This document shows, in pieces, positions 42,876 to 52,347 of a stretch of 64,000 nucleotides of DNA (its first letter is position 1; every line of letters starts with the position of its first letter). The stretch covers positions 496,001 through 560,000 of the forward strand of contig NZ_JAPENM010000003.1 in the NCBI RefSeq assembly GCF_026342035.1, read 5' to 3'. Under the pieces are notes generated by a model. That model was given only the letters and a program-made list of their open reading frames with translations, was not told the origin of the DNA and made no database searches. A program made the translations under genes and the position numbers. The stretch is from Aldersonia sp. NBC_00410 (lineage in GTDB: Bacteria; Actinomycetota; Actinomycetes; Mycobacteriales; Mycobacteriaceae).

Positions 42876-43187
42876 CTAGCCCAATGCCGGGCCCGCCCGC
42901 CCGACCTCCTCGAAGTGCTGCACCGTAGGAAACGGGTCGTAGAAGTCGTGCAGAAGTTTTCGCCACTGCTCGTACTGCGCCGACCCGCGGAATCCTTCGG
43001 TGTGGTCTTCGAGCCGGTCCCATTCCACGAGCAGAAGGTAGGTGCTCGGACCCTCGATGCACCGCGACAGGGTCAACCGCCCGAATCCGGGCATCCGCGA
43101 GATGATTGCCTTGGCTCGGTCGAATGCCGCCTCGAATTCCTGCTCGCGACCGGACTTCACGTCGAGCAGTGCGTGTTCGAGGATCAC
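42876..43187 (-). CDS. antibiotic biosynthesis monooxygenase (ABM) family protein
   Basis: 103 aa dimeric ferredoxin-like (ABM) protein: [22 protein letters not shown], then [44 protein letters not shown]. Family includes small monooxygenases and heme-degrading enzymes. The GTG start overlaps the stop of the metallo-beta-lactamase gene upstream by four bases, so both are one operon. The substrate cannot be inferred. Confidence 0.87.
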   Translation of the reverse strand: MILEHALLDVKSGREQEFEAAFDRAKAIISRMPGFGRLTLSRCIEGPSTYLLLVEWDRLEDHTEGFRGSAQYEQWRKLLHDFYDPFPTVQHFEEVGRAGPALG

Positions 43188-43831
43188 GCGACCTCGACGC
43201 CGTCCTCCTCCGGCAGCACCCGGAAGTCCGTGCCGTCGTGGGCCATCTCGGACAGCCGGGAGTAGTAGATGCCGCGCCCGTTCTCCGAGGCCACTTCCTG
43301 GTGGATCGGCACGGCAAGGCGCGGTCGCACGGCGCGCAGGTAGTCGACGGCCTCGCTGACCTTCATCCACGGCGCGACCGCAGGAATCGCGAGCACGTCC
43401 ACCGGCACGGACGGCACCCACAGCGAGTCGCCCGGGTGCACGAGTTGGGCGGGCTGCTCGGGCGTGCCGAGCAGGTAGACGGTGTTGTCGATGACGGGCA
43501 GGTCGGGGTGGATCACCGCGTGCCTGCCCCCGCCGCCGGTCACCTGCACATTGCCGACCTCGAAGACGTTGCCGGCATGAACGGGCGTCCACGGATCGCC
43601 GAGTTGTGCGGCGGTCTGCGGGTCCGCGTAGAGCGCGGCGCCGGGGTTGGCGTCGATGAGCGCGGGCAGGCGCGCGGTGTCGACGTGGTCGGGATGCTGA
43701 TGTGTGATGAAGATCGCGTCGAGCCCGGTCAGTCCTTCGAAGCCGTGCGAAAAAGCGCCGGGGTCGAACAGGATCCGGGTGTCGTGCAGTTCGGCGAGCA
43801 GGCAGGAATGCTTGAAGTGCGCGAGTCGCAT
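43184..43831 (-). CDS. metallo-beta-lactamase fold hydrolase (UlaG-like)
   Basis: 215 aa. Starts [25 protein letters not shown]; metal motif THQHPDHVD (HxHxDH), then later [14 protein letters not shown] and VPIHQE. This is the small UlaG-like/MBL class of metal-dependent hydrolases. ATG 43831 gives the family N-terminus (frame is open much further upstream without homology). Divergent from purS and upstream of the ABM gene; in mycobacteria an MBL gene also neighbours purS as I remember (Rv0786c region). Confidence 0.9.
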   Translation of the reverse strand: MRLAHFKHSCLLAELHDTRILFDPGAFSHGFEGLTGLDAIFITHQHPDHVDTARLPALIDANPGAALYADPQTAAQLGDPWTPVHAGNVFEVGNVQVTGGGGRHAVIHPDLPVIDNTVYLLGTPEQPAQLVHPGDSLWVPSVPVDVLAIPAVAPWMKVSEAVDYLRAVRPRLAVPIHQEVASENGRGIYYSRLSEMAHDGTDFRVLPEEDGVEVA

Positions 43832-43970
43832 ACCGCCAGTATGCGCACGGCGGATCGGCTCCGTGCGGGAGGCGGTAAACTTCGTGGTCGCCGCGGTGTC
43901 GCGGTGTGCGAACCCACATCGCCGAACACAACCCGCTGCACCACACCGACGAACAACAAGGAGCAAGCCC

Positions 43971-44200
43971 GTGGCTCGAGTCGTGGTCGACGTCATGCCC
44001 AAGCCGGAAATTCTCGACCCGCAGGGCCAGGCGATTGTCGGTGCGCTGCCGCGGTTGGGCTTCGCCGGCGTCTCCGATGTCCGGCAGGGCAAGCGTTTCG
44101 AGCTCGAAATCGCCGACGACGTCGACGACGCCCAGCTCGAGCAGATCGCCGAATCGTTGCTGTGCAACACGGTGATCGAGGAGTGGAAGGTCACCCGCCT

Positions 44201-44204
<4 letters not shown>
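43971..44204 (+). CDS. purS: FGAM synthase subunit PurS
   Basis: 77 aa. [31 protein letters not shown], then [10 protein letters not shown] and LCNTVIEEW: the small dimeric PurS subunit that bridges PurL and PurQ in the three-part formylglycinamidine synthase. Good ribosome site AAGGAG 6 nt before GTG 43971. GTGA overlap with purQ. The purS-purQ pair is separated from purL by about 12.2 kb. Confidence 0.95.
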
Positions 44205-44893
<689 letters not shown>

Positions 44894-44910
44894 CGCTCGC
44901 GAGCGGTAGG

Positions 44911-44939
44911 CGAAAAATATACCGGCGGTTGGTTTTTCG
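44911..44939. terminator. possible bidirectional terminator between purQ and R2lox genes
   Basis: CGAAAAA (44911-44917) pairs with TTTTTCG (44933-44939) around ACC/GGT, giving a T-run on both strands between convergent genes. The inner stem is short. Confidence 0.4.
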
Positions 44940-44941
44940 GC

Positions 44942-45916
44942 TCAGCCCGCCGCCACTCGCATCGCCTCGGCGTCCTCCTGGCCGAACCGTTCTTCCAGTG
45001 TCTCCGGCGAGTAGTCCAGGTCGATTTCGGCGATCGGGCGTCCACGTGCCGACTCGATCGCGGATAGGCGGCGCTGTGCGCGATCGGCCGCGTAGACGAG
45101 ATACTCCTTGTCGTCGATGCCGAACGGGTTCTTCTCGAAACGGTTGTTGACCCACTCGATCATGCCCAGCGCCAACGGCATCAGTTCGGTCATTCGCTGT
45201 TGCACCACGTCCCAGTTGCGGTCGTCGGCGGCGACATGACGGCGACAGGTGAACGTCCCCCACGCCATGTGCCTGCGCTCGTCGTCGCCGATCCGCTTCA
45301 CCAGTTCCTGCATGCCGGGGAAGATGCCTTCCTGCGTGCAGACCTTCTGCCAGGCGTAGTAGCCGGTGAGCGCGAGGCTGCCTTCGATGACGTGGTTGTA
45401 GGTGACGCTGGCCCGGACCTGCGTGGCCGGGCTGGGGTCGGTGGCCAACTCGTGCAGCGACCCGGGTAGCTCCTCGTAGAACAGCTGGCGGTAGTACGGA
45501 TTCTCCGCGACGAATGGATGCAGGTCGTCGGTGAGACCGACGGCGTCCATCCAGAGCCGGAACACCTGGGTGTGCTTGGCCTCCTCGAAGCAGAACTGGG
45601 TCAGGTACAGCTCGTCGCCGAATCTGCCCTCCGCGGCCATTGCGTCCATGAACGGCCGAATATCTTGTGTGACAGCCTCTTCCCCGGCAATGAACTGGGC
45701 ACAAAGGTACGTAGTGCTGCGTTGTTGTTCGCTGTTCAACCGTTCCCAATCGGCAGCTTCGGCGCTGAAATCGAGATCGGCTGGATTCCAGAATTTCGCA
45801 TTGCCCTTACTGAACAGGCGCAGTGGAAACGAATCCCAATTGAGTCCGCCCGCGCGCAACGAATTGAATCCGTCGCGGCCAGGGGCGTAGGTGTGATCGG
45901 TGATCGGTGTGGACAT
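44942..45916 (-). CDS. R2-like ligand-binding oxidase (R2lox)
   Basis: 324-aa ferritin-like di-metal protein. All six metal ligands are present: Glu79, Glu112-x2-His115, Glu178, Glu213-x2-His216. The residues that form the diagnostic Tyr-Val cross-link of R2lox are also present: Val82 (GEEAV) and Tyr173 (TYNHVIE). Every one of these eight residues is offset by exactly 11 from the numbering I know for M. tuberculosis R2lox (E68, V71, E101, H104, Y162, E167, E202, H205), so I do not call it ribonucleotide reductase R2. R2lox carries a Mn/Fe centre and a long-chain fatty acid ligand; its substrate is unknown. ATG 45916 after GGGAGACCC. Confidence 0.92.
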   Translation of the reverse strand: MSTPITDHTYAPGRDGFNSLRAGGLNWDSFPLRLFSKGNAKFWNPADLDFSAEAADWERLNSEQQRSTTYLCAQFIAGEEAVTQDIRPFMDAMAAEGRFGDELYLTQFCFEEAKHTQVFRLWMDAVGLTDDLHPFVAENPYYRQLFYEELPGSLHELATDPSPATQVRASVTYNHVIEGSLALTGYYAWQKVCTQEGIFPGMQELVKRIGDDERRHMAWGTFTCRRHVAADDRNWDVVQQRMTELMPLALGMIEWVNNRFEKNPFGIDDKEYLVYAADRAQRRLSAIESARGRPIAEIDLDYSPETLEERFGQEDAEAMRVAAG

Positions 45917-46046
45917 GATGGGTCTCCCTCCACATGGGTGGTTCACCAAATCACGTTAGACCCGCCGCGGCGGTACGACGCCGATGTTTGCCGGATTGCC
46001 TACGGGGTATGCGGCGGCGGTAAACGACGCGAATAACGGGTTTGAC

Positions 46047-46071
46047 GCAATCGATTCAAATTGCACTGCAA
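46047..46071. promoter_or_regulatory. palindromic sites in R2lox-MarR intergenic region
   Basis: TTGCA-C-TGCAA (46061-46071) is a perfect palindrome and overlaps GCAAT-N8-ATTGC (46047-46064). It lies 49 bp before the MarR start and 131 bp from the R2lox start. Candidate MarR operator. Confidence 0.45.
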
Positions 46072-46119
46072 CGGCTTGTATCCTTTTGGCAGACAATCCC
46101 AGCGGCGGGAGTTGGCCGG

Positions 46120-46572
46120 ATGATCATTGGCAGCAGGAATTCGCTGAGTCGGGCGCTGCGAAGCGCAGACCGTTGCTGGGTGCACCGGTTGGACGCCGTG
46201 CTGCGCAACCGCGGGATCACCACGGACCACTGGAGTGTGCTGGCGAGTCTGTCGATCGTCGGTGGCATCACGATGAGCGAGTTGGCCCGGCGCACCGAAT
46301 TGCCCGCGAGTTCGGCCACCCGCTCGATCGATCTGCTCGTCACGCGCGGGCTGGTCGTGCGCGGGGTCTCCGCGGAGGATCGCCGGCAGGTGATCGTCAT
46401 GCTCAGCCCGAGCGGCCATGCCCTGGTGGACGAGGCGAACGACGCCGAGCTCGCCGTCGAGCAGCAGCTGCGGGCCCAACTCGGCGATGAGCGCGTCAAC
46501 GAACTGGTCGAGTTGCTGCAGCAGGTGTCGGCCACTGCAGCCCGGTCGGCTCCCGCACCCGCGCGCGGCTGA
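46120..46572 (+). CDS. MarR family regulator
   Basis: 150 aa. Winged helix: LDAVLRNRGITTDHWSVLASLSIVGGITMSELARRTELPASSATRSIDLLVTRGLVVRGVSAEDRRQVIVMLSPSG is the complete MarR DNA-binding region, the wing containing DRRQV. ATG 46120 sits 8 nt after GGGAG; the longer frame from a TTG at 46042 would run through the palindrome. Divergent from R2lox (203 bp apart), making R2lox the likely target. Confidence 0.85.
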   Translation: MIIGSRNSLSRALRSADRCWVHRLDAVLRNRGITTDHWSVLASLSIVGGITMSELARRTELPASSATRSIDLLVTRGLVVRGVSAEDRRQVIVMLSPSGHALVDEANDAELAVEQQLRAQLGDERVNELVELLQQVSATAARSAPAPARG

Positions 46573-46601
46573 CCGAGCAACGCCCACACCCGCGCAGCGC
46601 C

Positions 46602-46607
46602 TAGGAT
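46602..46607 (+). promoter_or_regulatory. -10 box, leaderless-type, apeB
   Basis: TAGGAT, 6 nt, then ATG 46614. Confidence 0.5.
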
Positions 46608-46613
46608 CCCGGC

Positions 46614-47897
46614 ATGAGCCCGTCCGGACGCACCGATGCCAGTGCGGAGCTGTTGTGCCGCTTCGTGGATTCCTCCCCATCGCCCTTCCACGTCTGCGCG
46701 ACCGTCGCCGCTGAACTCGCGGCGCACGGCTTCGTTCGGCTCGCCGAGCGTGATGCGTGGCCGGCCGAACCGGGTCGCTACTACGTGCTGCGCGGCGGTT
46801 CGCTGGTGGCGTGGAGTGTCGCGGGCGGGTCGCCCCTGCCGTTCCGCGTCGTCGGCGGGCATACCGACAGCCCGAACCTTCGCGTCAAACAGCATCCGGA
46901 TCTGTCGGTCGCGGGCTGGCAGCTGGTCGGGCTGGAGCCGTACGGCGGGGCGTGGCTGAACTCCTGGCTGGATCGCGATCTTGGGCTGTCCGGCCGGATC
47001 GCCACGCGGCATGCGAAAGGTGCCCGGCACCAACTGATCCGCGTCGACCGGCCGATTCTGCGGGTGCCGCAGCTCGCGATCCACCTGTCCGAGGACCGCA
47101 AGGGCGTGCAGCTGGATCCGCAGCGGCACCTCAACGCGGTGTGGGGAGTGGGCACGTCGCCGCGCTCGTTCGTCCAGTTCATCGCGGCCGAGGCCGGCGT
47201 CGACCCCGAGGAGGTGCTGGGCTGGGAGCTGATGACGCACGACCTCGCGCCGAGCGGCGTGGTCGGCGTCGACGGTGAGCTCGTCAGCGCGCCGCGCCTG
47301 GACAACCAGGGGACGTGTTACGCGGGCACGCAGGCGTTGATCTCGGCAGCGGACCGGCCGACCGATCGCGTTCCGGTCCTTGCCCTCTTCGATCACGAAG
47401 AGGTGGGCAGCACCTCGGATCGTGGCGCCCAATCGGATCTGCTCAGCACGGTGCTGGAGCGAATCGTGCTCGCCCGCGGCGGTGGCCGAGAGGACTTCCT
47501 GCGCACGATGGCCGATTCGATCTGTGCGTCGGGCGACATGGCCCACGCGACCCATCCCAATTACCCGGAGCGGCACGAACCCGCGCACCGAATCGAGGTC
47601 AACGGCGGGCCGGTGCTGAAGGTCAACCAGAACCTGCGCTACGCCACGGATGCGGTGGGTGCGGCTGCTTTCGCGATGGCGTGCGATCAGGCCGGCGTGC
47701 CGTTGCAGCGGTACGTGCACCGCGCCGATCTCCCGTGCGGGTCCACCATCGGTCCACTCACCGCGGCGCGCACTGGAATGTCGACGGTCGACGTCGGCGC
47801 CGCCCAGCTCGCGATGCACTCGGCCCGAGAGTTGATGGGCGCCAGCGATGTTCGCGCCTATACCGACGCACTCGCGGCATTCCTCGCACCGGAGTAG
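46614..47897 (+). CDS. apeB: M18 family aspartyl aminopeptidase
   Basis: 427 aa. Zinc ligands in [12 protein letters not shown] (His, Asp pair), [16 protein letters not shown] and the late [18 protein letters not shown], plus the C-terminal [23 protein letters not shown]18 enzymes are dodecameric cytosolic peptidases that remove N-terminal Asp or Glu. Mycobacteria have the homologue (pepC) in the same purQ-purL interval. The ATG follows a TAGGAT -10 box by 6 nt. Confidence 0.94.
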   Translation: MSPSGRTDASAELLCRFVDSSPSPFHVCATVAAELAAHGFVRLAERDAWPAEPGRYYVLRGGSLVAWSVAGGSPLPFRVVGGHTDSPNLRVKQHPDLSVAGWQLVGLEPYGGAWLNSWLDRDLGLSGRIATRHAKGARHQLIRVDRPILRVPQLAIHLSEDRKGVQLDPQRHLNAVWGVGTSPRSFVQFIAAEAGVDPEEVLGWELMTHDLAPSGVVGVDGELVSAPRLDNQGTCYAGTQALISAADRPTDRVPVLALFDHEEVGSTSDRGAQSDLLSTVLERIVLARGGGREDFLRTMADSICASGDMAHATHPNYPERHEPAHRIEVNGGPVLKVNQNLRYATDAVGAAAFAMACDQAGVPLQRYVHRADLPCGSTIGPLTAARTGMSTVDVGAAQLAMHSARELMGASDVRAYTDALAAFLAPE

Positions 47898-47972
47898 GCG
47901 TACCCCGACGGGTGAGTTGCTGCCGCTATTCGCCGTCATGCCAATGAGTTTCGCGAACACCGTCGGCGTAGA

Positions 47973-48605
47973 TCAGAACGGCCACGCGGGTAGCTCGGGC
48001 AGGCCGGGCGACTGCGGCCGACCGATCAACCAGGCGAGCACCTGCGCGTCGGGAAGGTCCGGCACGGAGACGTAGGGCGCCGCCGCAGCCAGGCGCGGAA
48101 GCTGTGATTCGAGGGTGGACGCGACGAAGTCGGCAGGCCAGTCGTCGGGGGTGTAGCCCAGTCCGAGGTCGACGTGGTGGATTTCGAGTTCGCGCCAGCG
48201 CAGCACCGGCAGGTCCCGCGCGACGATGGGCATCCGCCACGCGATCGGGGTATCGAACAGGTCCTCGGTGATCTCGCCGAGTTCGCGGACCACCCGAGAT
48301 CCGGCGAAGGCGTAATCGGCGGCGAGCAGCGCGGCCGGCCGGTCCGCCCCCTCCTCGATGGCGGCGGCCCGCGCATCCGGGCCACCCGGGTACATCTCAC
48401 CCGGCACGCCGGTGAGCACACCGACGACGAACCGGTGCAATGCATCGGCGTTGCGACTGATATGCGTGGCGACATGGCCGCGGGACCACCCGGGCAGCAG
48501 CGACGGTGACCGCGCCTCATCGTCGGTCAGATTCGACAGTGCCGACACGACGCGGGCATGCGATTGCGCGACGGCGTCGAGCGTCTCGGAGTACGACAGC
48601 GACAT
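47973..48605 (-). CDS. mycothiol-dependent maleylpyruvate isomerase family (DinB-like) protein
   Basis: 210 aa. N-terminal DinB/MDMPI helical bundle: SYSETLDAVAQSHARVVSALSNLTDDEARSPSLLPGWSRGHVATHISRNADAL with the metal-binding His residues (HVATH, later EIHHVDLG). These metal enzymes use mycothiol as a cofactor in actinobacteria. The C-terminal half (150-210) is less conserved. ATG 48605 has TAGACT 6 nt upstream (leaderless). The particular substrate is unknown. Confidence 0.88.
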   Translation of the reverse strand: MSLSYSETLDAVAQSHARVVSALSNLTDDEARSPSLLPGWSRGHVATHISRNADALHRFVVGVLTGVPGEMYPGGPDARAAAIEEGADRPAALLAADYAFAGSRVVRELGEITEDLFDTPIAWRMPIVARDLPVLRWRELEIHHVDLGLGYTPDDWPADFVASTLESQLPRLAAAAPYVSVPDLPDAQVLAWLIGRPQSPGLPELPAWPF

Positions 48606-48611
48606 GGCCGC

Positions 48612-48617
48612 AGTCTA
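48612..48617 (-). promoter_or_regulatory. -10 box, leaderless-type, MDMPI-like gene
   Basis: Minus strand TAGACT, 6 nt, then ATG 48605. Confidence 0.5.
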
Positions 48618-48675
48618 TTGGGATTCGCAACTTGTGTACTCGGGTCTGCCGGACCGGCCTTACTCCCAGGTCGTC

Positions 48676-48686
48676 GGTGCTACCGT
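48676..48686 (+). promoter_or_regulatory. SipW-array promoter element 1
   Basis: GGTGCTACCGT, preceded by CCAGGTCGTC; -10-like TACCGT 66 bp before the first paralogue of the array. Same element at 50842, 51596 and 53520. Confidence 0.5.
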
Positions 48687-48752
48687 CACTTATTGTGACG
48701 ACGGCCACACGGGCCTCTTGTTCCGGCTGGGTTCGACGATTACGGGTTTCCG

Positions 48753-49448
48753 ATGAGCACTGAATCACCCGAAGTAGGGAAGCGCCGCCGGCGCAAGTTC
48801 GTGCTCTTCTTCGCCATGGGTTTGGTGCTCGGGCTGCTCGTGATGACCGTGGTTGCGGTGTACCGGGATTCGCGAGACGGCGACAGCGACTGGGGGTTGC
48901 TGAGTTCGATCCTGCCGTGGAGCGAGGAAAAGTCGAGCGACTGGAACGTGCAGGGCAACTTCAGCGTCAATCGCGCAGACAGCGGTTGGTCGAGCTTCTC
49001 GAACACGCCACATACCGGCGACTTCCAGTTCTCGGTCGAACCGCAGAGCATGTACCCGGGCAAAACCGTCTACGCGCCGGTGTCGCTGCGGGTCGACCCG
49101 AAACATCACAGTTTCGACGGCCGCATCACGCTCCAGGGCGGCGTGGTGCCGGAACCGAACGTGTTGTTCAGCGCGTTGCGTTACACGGTCGGCGACGCCG
49201 GCGCCGCCGACTGCGTCGCCGGACGTCCGGGCAACCCGCGGCCGGGCTTCCCCGGCTCCGCGGGGACTCCGGACCCGTTGTTCACCTCGAGTGACCCGCT
49301 ACGGCCCGCTATTTTGCCGAGGGACTCCCAACCGGTGGACTTCTGCTTTGCGGTGACGCTGCCGGAATCGCTGGCAAGTGACGTGGCGGTCCGCGGCAAG
49401 AGCACCGGGCCGGTGGTGTGGAACTTCGTCTCTCAGGCGGACATCTAG
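48753..49448 (+). CDS. SipW-array exported protein 1 (divergent paralogue)
   Basis: 231 aa. Basic N-terminus (GKRRRRKF), one hydrophobic helix (about 17-36, LFFAMGLVLGLLVMTVVAVY) and an exported domain with the array's motifs: DWNVQGNFSVN, MYPGKTVYAPVSLRVDP, a Cys (ADCVAG), DFCFAVTLP and terminal VVWNFVSQ. It lacks the ATLAxFTxxVFG part of the alternate signal seen in the other paralogues, so it may stay membrane-anchored. Function unknown. Ends in a 4-bp overlap with the convergent ClC gene. Confidence 0.75.
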   Translation: MSTESPEVGKRRRRKFVLFFAMGLVLGLLVMTVVAVYRDSRDGDSDWGLLSSILPWSEEKSSDWNVQGNFSVNRADSGWSSFSNTPHTGDFQFSVEPQSMYPGKTVYAPVSLRVDPKHHSFDGRITLQGGVVPEPNVLFSALRYTVGDAGAADCVAGRPGNPRPGFPGSAGTPDPLFTSSDPLRPAILPRDSQPVDFCFAVTLPESLASDVAVRGKSTGPVVWNFVSQADI

Positions 49449-50761
49449 GCGCTCTGGCGTGGCGGCTGGTTTTCTGCGGGTTCCGTCGGGGTGGCGATCA
49501 TTTCGGGTCGTGCCGATACGATCAGCCAGACGGGCAGGATGATCAGGCAGAGCAGCGGGAGCACGTTCGCATCGCCGACGATTGCCACGGCCATGAACAG
49601 CGACAGCCAGCCGTCGCGCGAAACCACAAGCACGACACCGAGAATCCCGCAGGCGATCGCCAGCGCTAGCGGTATGTCGTTGTCGATGGCGTGCGCCACC
49701 TGACCGATTGCCAAACCGATGAATACCGACGGAAAGATCCTTCCGCCACGGAATCCTGCTGTCGCCGCGACCACCATCGCCCCGAGCTTCACCAGCGCGA
49801 TGAGGATGAGGCCGCCGACGGTGTAGTCACCTGCGGTATCGGTCAGTTCCTTCATCTGTTCGAGGCCTTTGAACAGCGTGATCTCGCCGCCGATCGCGCC
49901 GAGCATGCCGAGCACCAACCCGCCCGCGAGGAATATGAACACGGGGTGGGGCAACAGGCGGAACAGCTTGTGCAACGGGTTGTACGCGTAGAGGCCGACA
50001 AGAGTGACGAGGGTGGCGATGACCGCGATCACGAGTCCGCTCAGCAGATCGTCCCAGCCCGGAGTGCCCATCTTGGGAACCGAAACCGAAAGCGTCGGGC
50101 TCTCCAGCAGATACATCGTGAGGCCGCCCGATCCCGCCGCGACGAGCGGCGCGAATAGGTTGTCCCACAAGCTGCCACGCTGATGGAACTCCTTCATCTC
50201 GGTCAACAGCAACGCGGCGGCGACCGGGGTGCCGAACATCGCACCCACCGTGCCCGAGATCGCGAGCACCGTCCCGAACGCGCCGGGAACGTTCGGTAAC
50301 CACCTGCTCAGTAACCAGACGGCCAGCCCGACGTTGATGGCGATGATCGGGTTTTCCGGCCCGAGGCTGGTGCCGCCGGCGAGGCAAATGACCAGTGCCA
50401 CTGCGAGGCCCGGCAGCACCCAGAGCGGCAGTGGCGCGGACACCAGGCCGGTGGTCGCCGGATCCGGGCCGGCGTGACCCGGTGCGAGCCAGACGACAAG
50501 GCCGACAGCAAGACCGACGACGGTGAGCATTCCGAAGATCCACCAACGGTTCTCGCCGGTGGTGCCGAACGAGTCGGGTAGCCAATCCCAGAGGAAGTGC
50601 TCGAGCTGGTCGGCGAGCTCGGAGATGCCGATCAACGCGAGCGCCGAGCCCACGCCGATAACGAGCGCGGGAAACGCCTGCTTCGCTGTGTCGCCGGTGG
50701 TGCGCGTCGGATCATGGGTGGTCGTCAACGTGCCTCCCGCAGATGTGGTCGGCAGTGACAT
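49445..50761 (-). CDS. ClC-type ion channel/transporter (YfeO-like)
   Basis: 438 aa with about eleven membrane helices. The segment GGTSLGPENPIIAINVGLAVWL corresponds to the ClC selectivity-filter motif with a GPExP core, and GAMFGTPVAAALLLTEM to the following one, as in YfeO/ClC-like proteins; the proton-glutamate region is in GPENP. A second conserved stretch is ATAGFRGGRIFPSVFIGLAIG. Probably carries chloride or fluoride. The gene lies on the opposite strand inside the SipW array, separating paralogue 1 from the rest. Confidence 0.85.
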   Translation of the reverse strand: MSLPTTSAGGTLTTTHDPTRTTGDTAKQAFPALVIGVGSALALIGISELADQLEHFLWDWLPDSFGTTGENRWWIFGMLTVVGLAVGLVVWLAPGHAGPDPATTGLVSAPLPLWVLPGLAVALVICLAGGTSLGPENPIIAINVGLAVWLLSRWLPNVPGAFGTVLAISGTVGAMFGTPVAAALLLTEMKEFHQRGSLWDNLFAPLVAAGSGGLTMYLLESPTLSVSVPKMGTPGWDDLLSGLVIAVIATLVTLVGLYAYNPLHKLFRLLPHPVFIFLAGGLVLGMLGAIGGEITLFKGLEQMKELTDTAGDYTVGGLILIALVKLGAMVVAATAGFRGGRIFPSVFIGLAIGQVAHAIDNDIPLALAIACGILGVVLVVSRDGWLSLFMAVAIVGDANVLPLLCLIILPVWLIVSARPEMIATPTEPAENQPPRQSA

Positions 50762-50841
50762 TAGCCCGCTCTGGGCCGCGCCGCCGATGCTACGAACGCG
50801 AAAATACCGTTGCGCGGAGTCCGCCCGAAGCGTGGCTGTGC

Positions 50842-50852
50842 GGTGCTACTTT
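50842..50852 (+). promoter_or_regulatory. SipW-array promoter element 2
   Basis: GGTGCTACTTT (TACTTT as -10), 41 bp before paralogue 2; degenerate version of the shared element. Confidence 0.4.
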
Positions 50853-50893
50853 CGTCGTAGTTCACCACATCAGCGGTAGGACCGGGACGGACC

Positions 50894-51556
50894 ATGAGCG
50901 CCGATCAAACTGGCCGGGCGGCCGACGAAGCGGGGCCTGATCCTGCGCTGCACCGCCACAAGCGCAAGGTTCGCGCATTCCTCGCCGTCGGCATTGTCCT
51001 CGGTCTCGGTGTCACTGCGACGCTAGCGGCTTACACCACTTCGGTGTTCGGGGAGGCGGAGTTCCAGACCGGCACGTTCAATACCCAGGGCAAGTTCCGG
51101 GATGGGGAATGGGCAGACTTCGACAAGGGCATCTCCGGTGTCGGCGATTTTGCTTTCGAGCTCAATCCGCTGCAGATGGTGCCCGGCGACACGGTGTACG
51201 CGCCGGCAGCCGTCCGAGTCGATCCGACCAGGGCCTCCTACGACGCCGCGGTCACTCTGATAGGCGCGAACTCGACCACCCCCACCAGCCCGCTGTTCCT
51301 CGCCCTGACCTATTCGGTCAATAGCGCGACCCCGGCCAACTGCAATGCGGATGGGTGGACGACCGGGACCGAATACTCGGGTTGGCCGACAGACGATCCG
51401 TTGACCCAGGGGAGCACCGAGGCCGTCACGGTGCCGAAAGACGATGCCGATGGTCTCGATTTCTGCTTTGCGCTGTCATTACCGGCGAGTTTCGAGGTGC
51501 AGAATGCGACGTCCGGAACGATGGAGTGGGAATTCGCGTCGACCTCGATTCCGTAG
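50894..51556 (+). CDS. SipW-array exported protein 2 (alternate signal peptide)
   Basis: 220 aa. Alternate (SipW-type) signal: HKRKVRAFLAVGIVLGLG followed by VTATLAAYTTSVFG and FQTGTFNTQG. The mature domain has MVPGDTVYAPAAVRVDP, Cys-x4-Trp (NCNADGW), DFCFALSLP and a C-terminal GTMEWEFASTSIP. It belongs to the alternate-signal-mediated exported proteins known from Rhodococcus (RER_14450 family, from memory). The two conserved Cys probably form a disulfide outside the cell. Needs the SipW-like peptidase encoded at 54344. Confidence 0.82.
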   Translation: MSADQTGRAADEAGPDPALHRHKRKVRAFLAVGIVLGLGVTATLAAYTTSVFGEAEFQTGTFNTQGKFRDGEWADFDKGISGVGDFAFELNPLQMVPGDTVYAPAAVRVDPTRASYDAAVTLIGANSTTPTSPLFLALTYSVNSATPANCNADGWTTGTEYSGWPTDDPLTQGSTEAVTVPKDDADGLDFCFALSLPASFEVQNATSGTMEWEFASTSIP

Positions 51557-51595
51557 TGCCGAATTGCGCGTAAACGGCCTGCCGCGCAGGGGGCC

Positions 51596-51606
51596 GGTGT
51601 TACCGT
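51596..51606 (+). promoter_or_regulatory. SipW-array promoter element 3
   Basis: GGTGTTACCGT after GCGCAGGGGGCC, 51 bp before paralogue 3; TACCGT as -10. Confidence 0.5.
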
Positions 51607-51657
51607 CGGCACTGGTGAACGGTCAGGAGGCCGGCCGCATCGAGGGAGACGATCCCG

Positions 51658-52338
51658 ATGAGTACCGAACAGGCGGGCGACAGCGGCACCGGGCAGTCGG
51701 ACGAACTGCGCCGTCGCAGGCGCAAGGTGAAGGTCATTCTCGCGGTCGGCATCATCGTGGGCCTCGGCGCCGTCGCCACACTCGCGGGGTACACCACCTC
51801 GATCTTCGGCGGAGCCAGCTTCGCGACCGGTGAAGGCTCCGGCTTCAATGTGCTGGGCAGCTTCGACGGCGGCACGACCTGGGAGTCGTATGCCTCGGCG
51901 GGCGACGCCGGCCAGTTCGAGTTCCAGATCAATCCGGGCCTGATGACACCGGGTGACACCGTCTACGCGCCGGTAGCGCTGAAGATCGATCCGACCCAGA
52001 ACTCATCTCCCGGTGATGCCGTGCTGAAGGGAGCCCAATTCGAGGCCGGCAGCAATCCATTGCAGATCGCGTTGATCTACACGGTCAAGTCGCTGCCGGC
52101 CGCGGCGTGCAATGCCACCGGATTCGGTGCGGGCACCGTCCCGCCGACCTTTCCGGAAGGCGTCGCACTGACGGTTGGTAGCGGCGCGACACCGCTCCGG
52201 CTCACCGCGGACAGTGCCCCGCAGAATCTGTGTTTCGCTGTGACGCTGCCCAGTTCGTATTCCGACGACCAGTCAATCCAGGGGCTGAGCACGGGCAAAG
52301 TCACCTGGGGCTTCGACATCTCGTCGGCGACGACGTAG
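51658..52338 (+). CDS. SipW-array exported protein 3 (alternate signal peptide)
   Basis: 226 aa. Signal KVKVILAVGIIVGLGAVATLAG plus YTTSIFGGASFATG. Mature part: SGFNVLGSFDGG, LMTPGDTVYAPVALKIDP, ACNATGF, NLCFAVTLPSSY and KVTWGFDISS at the C-terminus. Start ATG 51658 after GAGGGAGAC. It is 9 bp from the next paralogue, so 3 and 4 share a transcript. Likely a structural surface protein, by comparison with TasA/camelysin-like SipW substrates; unproven. Confidence 0.82.
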   Translation: MSTEQAGDSGTGQSDELRRRRRKVKVILAVGIIVGLGAVATLAGYTTSIFGGASFATGEGSGFNVLGSFDGGTTWESYASAGDAGQFEFQINPGLMTPGDTVYAPVALKIDPTQNSSPGDAVLKGAQFEAGSNPLQIALIYTVKSLPAAACNATGFGAGTVPPTFPEGVALTVGSGATPLRLTADSAPQNLCFAVTLPSSYSDDQSIQGLSTGKVTWGFDISSATT

Positions 52339-52347
52339 GAGGCTGCC

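Noticed and set aside
44942..45916. Annotation as ribonucleotide reductase small chain (R2).
   Set aside because: The residues Val82 and Tyr173 with spacing exactly as in R2lox, the absence of a large-subunit gene nearby and the divergent MarR gene point to R2lox.
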